In this document: positions 62,995 to 64,000 of the stretch, piece by piece
Position numbering within the stretch: position 1 is the first letter of the stretch
Layout of the letters: each line of letters opens with the position of its first letter
DNA from: Coenobita brevimanus
Taxonomy: Eukaryota; Arthropoda; Malacostraca; Decapoda; Coenobitidae
Assembly (NCBI GenBank): GCA_032717465.1
Contig: CM064655.1
Span: forward strand, 19,582,335 to 19,646,334
Length of the DNA stretch: 64,000 bases
Direction of reading: 5' to 3'
Program-made: the position numbers and the translations under genes
Notes under the pieces: model-generated
What the model saw: only the letters and a program-made list of their open reading frames with translations
Told to the model about the DNA's origin: nothing
Database searches by the model: none

Positions 62995-63165
62995 TTTGGT
63001 TTTACGCCAGGTATCCCCGAAGGGCTAAGGCGTTGCCCCTGGGTAGAGGACTTTGGATTGGAGCGTCCCTTCCTGATGTCTACCAATGACCCTTGGGTGG
63101 ATTCGATCCTCCGACCCTTCGGTCAGAGCGGAGCGCTCTAACCCACTGAACCACGGCTGCTACAC
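62995..63165 (-). mobile_element. tRNA-derived SINE
   Basis: On the minus strand: GCAGCCGTGGTTCAGTGGGT (A box) and TTAGAGCGC, then GGATCGAATCC (B box) at about 63101-63111, at normal tRNA spacing. A body of about 100 bases reaches the satellite edge near 62995. The stem pairing of a real tRNA is not evident, and there is no tail to confirm the 3' end. Confidence 0.65.
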
Positions 63166-64000
63166 TGATTAGACTGTTGAATGATAATTCATTAAGTGAC
63201 CAAAATGTCTGTTCGTCATGAATGCAGACTGCGCTGTCCCTGCAACATACAAAATAAGAGAGCACAATACATGAACAACCCTGTATACTTCAATGACTTT
63301 GTGATGGCATCCAGCCAGTCTAAAGTGACAATTGGGTGTGCAGTCAAACTGTGTGAGAGGTTGCCGGGTCAGCTGTGTTGCTACAAGGGGGGTACTCGGG
63401 ATGTCCCACCTCAGTAAAAACATAGCTTCAGTGACTATGTGTAACAAATCAATAATACTCGTGACAAAAAATTTCTGTAATAACCTTCAGACAGACAAAT
63501 TTATAGTCAGTAACTTTCTTCTCCTGCCATATCTCATTCAGCCATTAATTTTATCATCCTTAATAAAATTCATATTAAAGTCATTCTCTTATAACAATCC
63601 CCCAAATGTTCCACAGTTACTGAACACATTTTCAATTACTACAATTTATCATATGATGTGAACACTGAAGAAGAAGTATTAATAATAAAGATTGATGAAT
63701 GCACAGCATTTAAGAAAAAAAAAAAGTTGCACTGTAATAAAACCATGCCATGAAGGACAACATATACAATCCCAAAAGTGATTATCATGTACATACATAA
63801 TCTTTAACTAACACTGAACACTTGGAAGATAATACAATGCAGTCCACTGGCACACCAAATTGAGTCTCAAACTTGTGGTGGCAACAGGCCTCTACTGCAC
63901 TGAAATACAAGGCGATCTTTCTTGGTTATGCGTAAAATTTGATGATTCTGTTAACCACTATCAAGCCGAAAGACTGGCGCACCAATCCACTGATGCGCCC
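63166..64000. other. Unassigned right edge
   Basis: No gene recognised. The open frame at 63196-63417 has no domain I know. The last 20 bases (CACCAATCCACTGATGCGCC) look like the satellite resuming beyond the window. Confidence 0.4.

Noticed and set aside
63080..63165. Possible functional tRNA gene on the minus strand.
   Set aside because: The boxes are good, but an acceptor stem is not evident and the homology appears to run on past the tRNA length.
63196..63417. Open frame with an apparent splice-donor-like end, considered as a host exon.
   Set aside because: No domain, no acceptor and no second exon could be supported.

Overview
This window reads as non-coding, repeat-dominated chromatin from an arthropod genome, most likely a decapod crustacean. 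That placement is an inference from three things: the extreme density of long dinucleotide arrays, the tRNA-derived SINEs, and the LINE and Gypsy families present. I found no host protein-coding gene, rRNA or free-standing tRNA gene. Every long open reading frame that looks like a real protein belongs to a mobile element; the others are shadows of simple repeats.

Layout. 1-1365: two head-to-tail copies of a short element with CAGTGGCGTACC ends, each carrying an internal (AC)n(AT)n tract. 1639-7111: a young but deleted LTR retrotransposon on the minus strand, with two 791-bp LTRs and the order gag-protease-integrase-RT (Gmr1-like). 8915-10867: microsatellites and a 5'-truncated RTE-like LINE; a minus-strand piece of the same family lies at 15624-15980. 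11103-13521: an internally deleted LTR element that keeps only the 3' part of an envelope-like gene and a complete 3' LTR. 18418-22380: about 4 kb of G/T-only minisatellites. 23402-25151: a tRNA-derived SINE lying between two copies of another repeat, plus a detached 163-bp duplicate of the SINE body. 33270-38400: several tandem arrays (about 75-79, 48, 150-180 and 45 bp units).

40177-43532 (minus) and 51988-55305 (plus) are two decayed copies of one endonuclease/RT LINE family; the first sits inside a 30-bp minisatellite. 46280-47234 is a third LINE type, inserted into a ~36-bp minisatellite. 47712-47990 and 62995-63165 hold further tRNA-like SINEs. 59566-62990 is dominated by CA arrays and a large 16-bp satellite.

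Across the window, degenerate copies of one palindromic repeat family recur about twenty times. Its core motif is CTGAATAAAATCGTCTGG or the reverse complement, with an AAGGGGTTAATG-like centre. No annotated feature class explains it, and it is the most interesting unclassified signal here. A second theme is that almost every mobile element starts, ends or inserts in a simple repeat.
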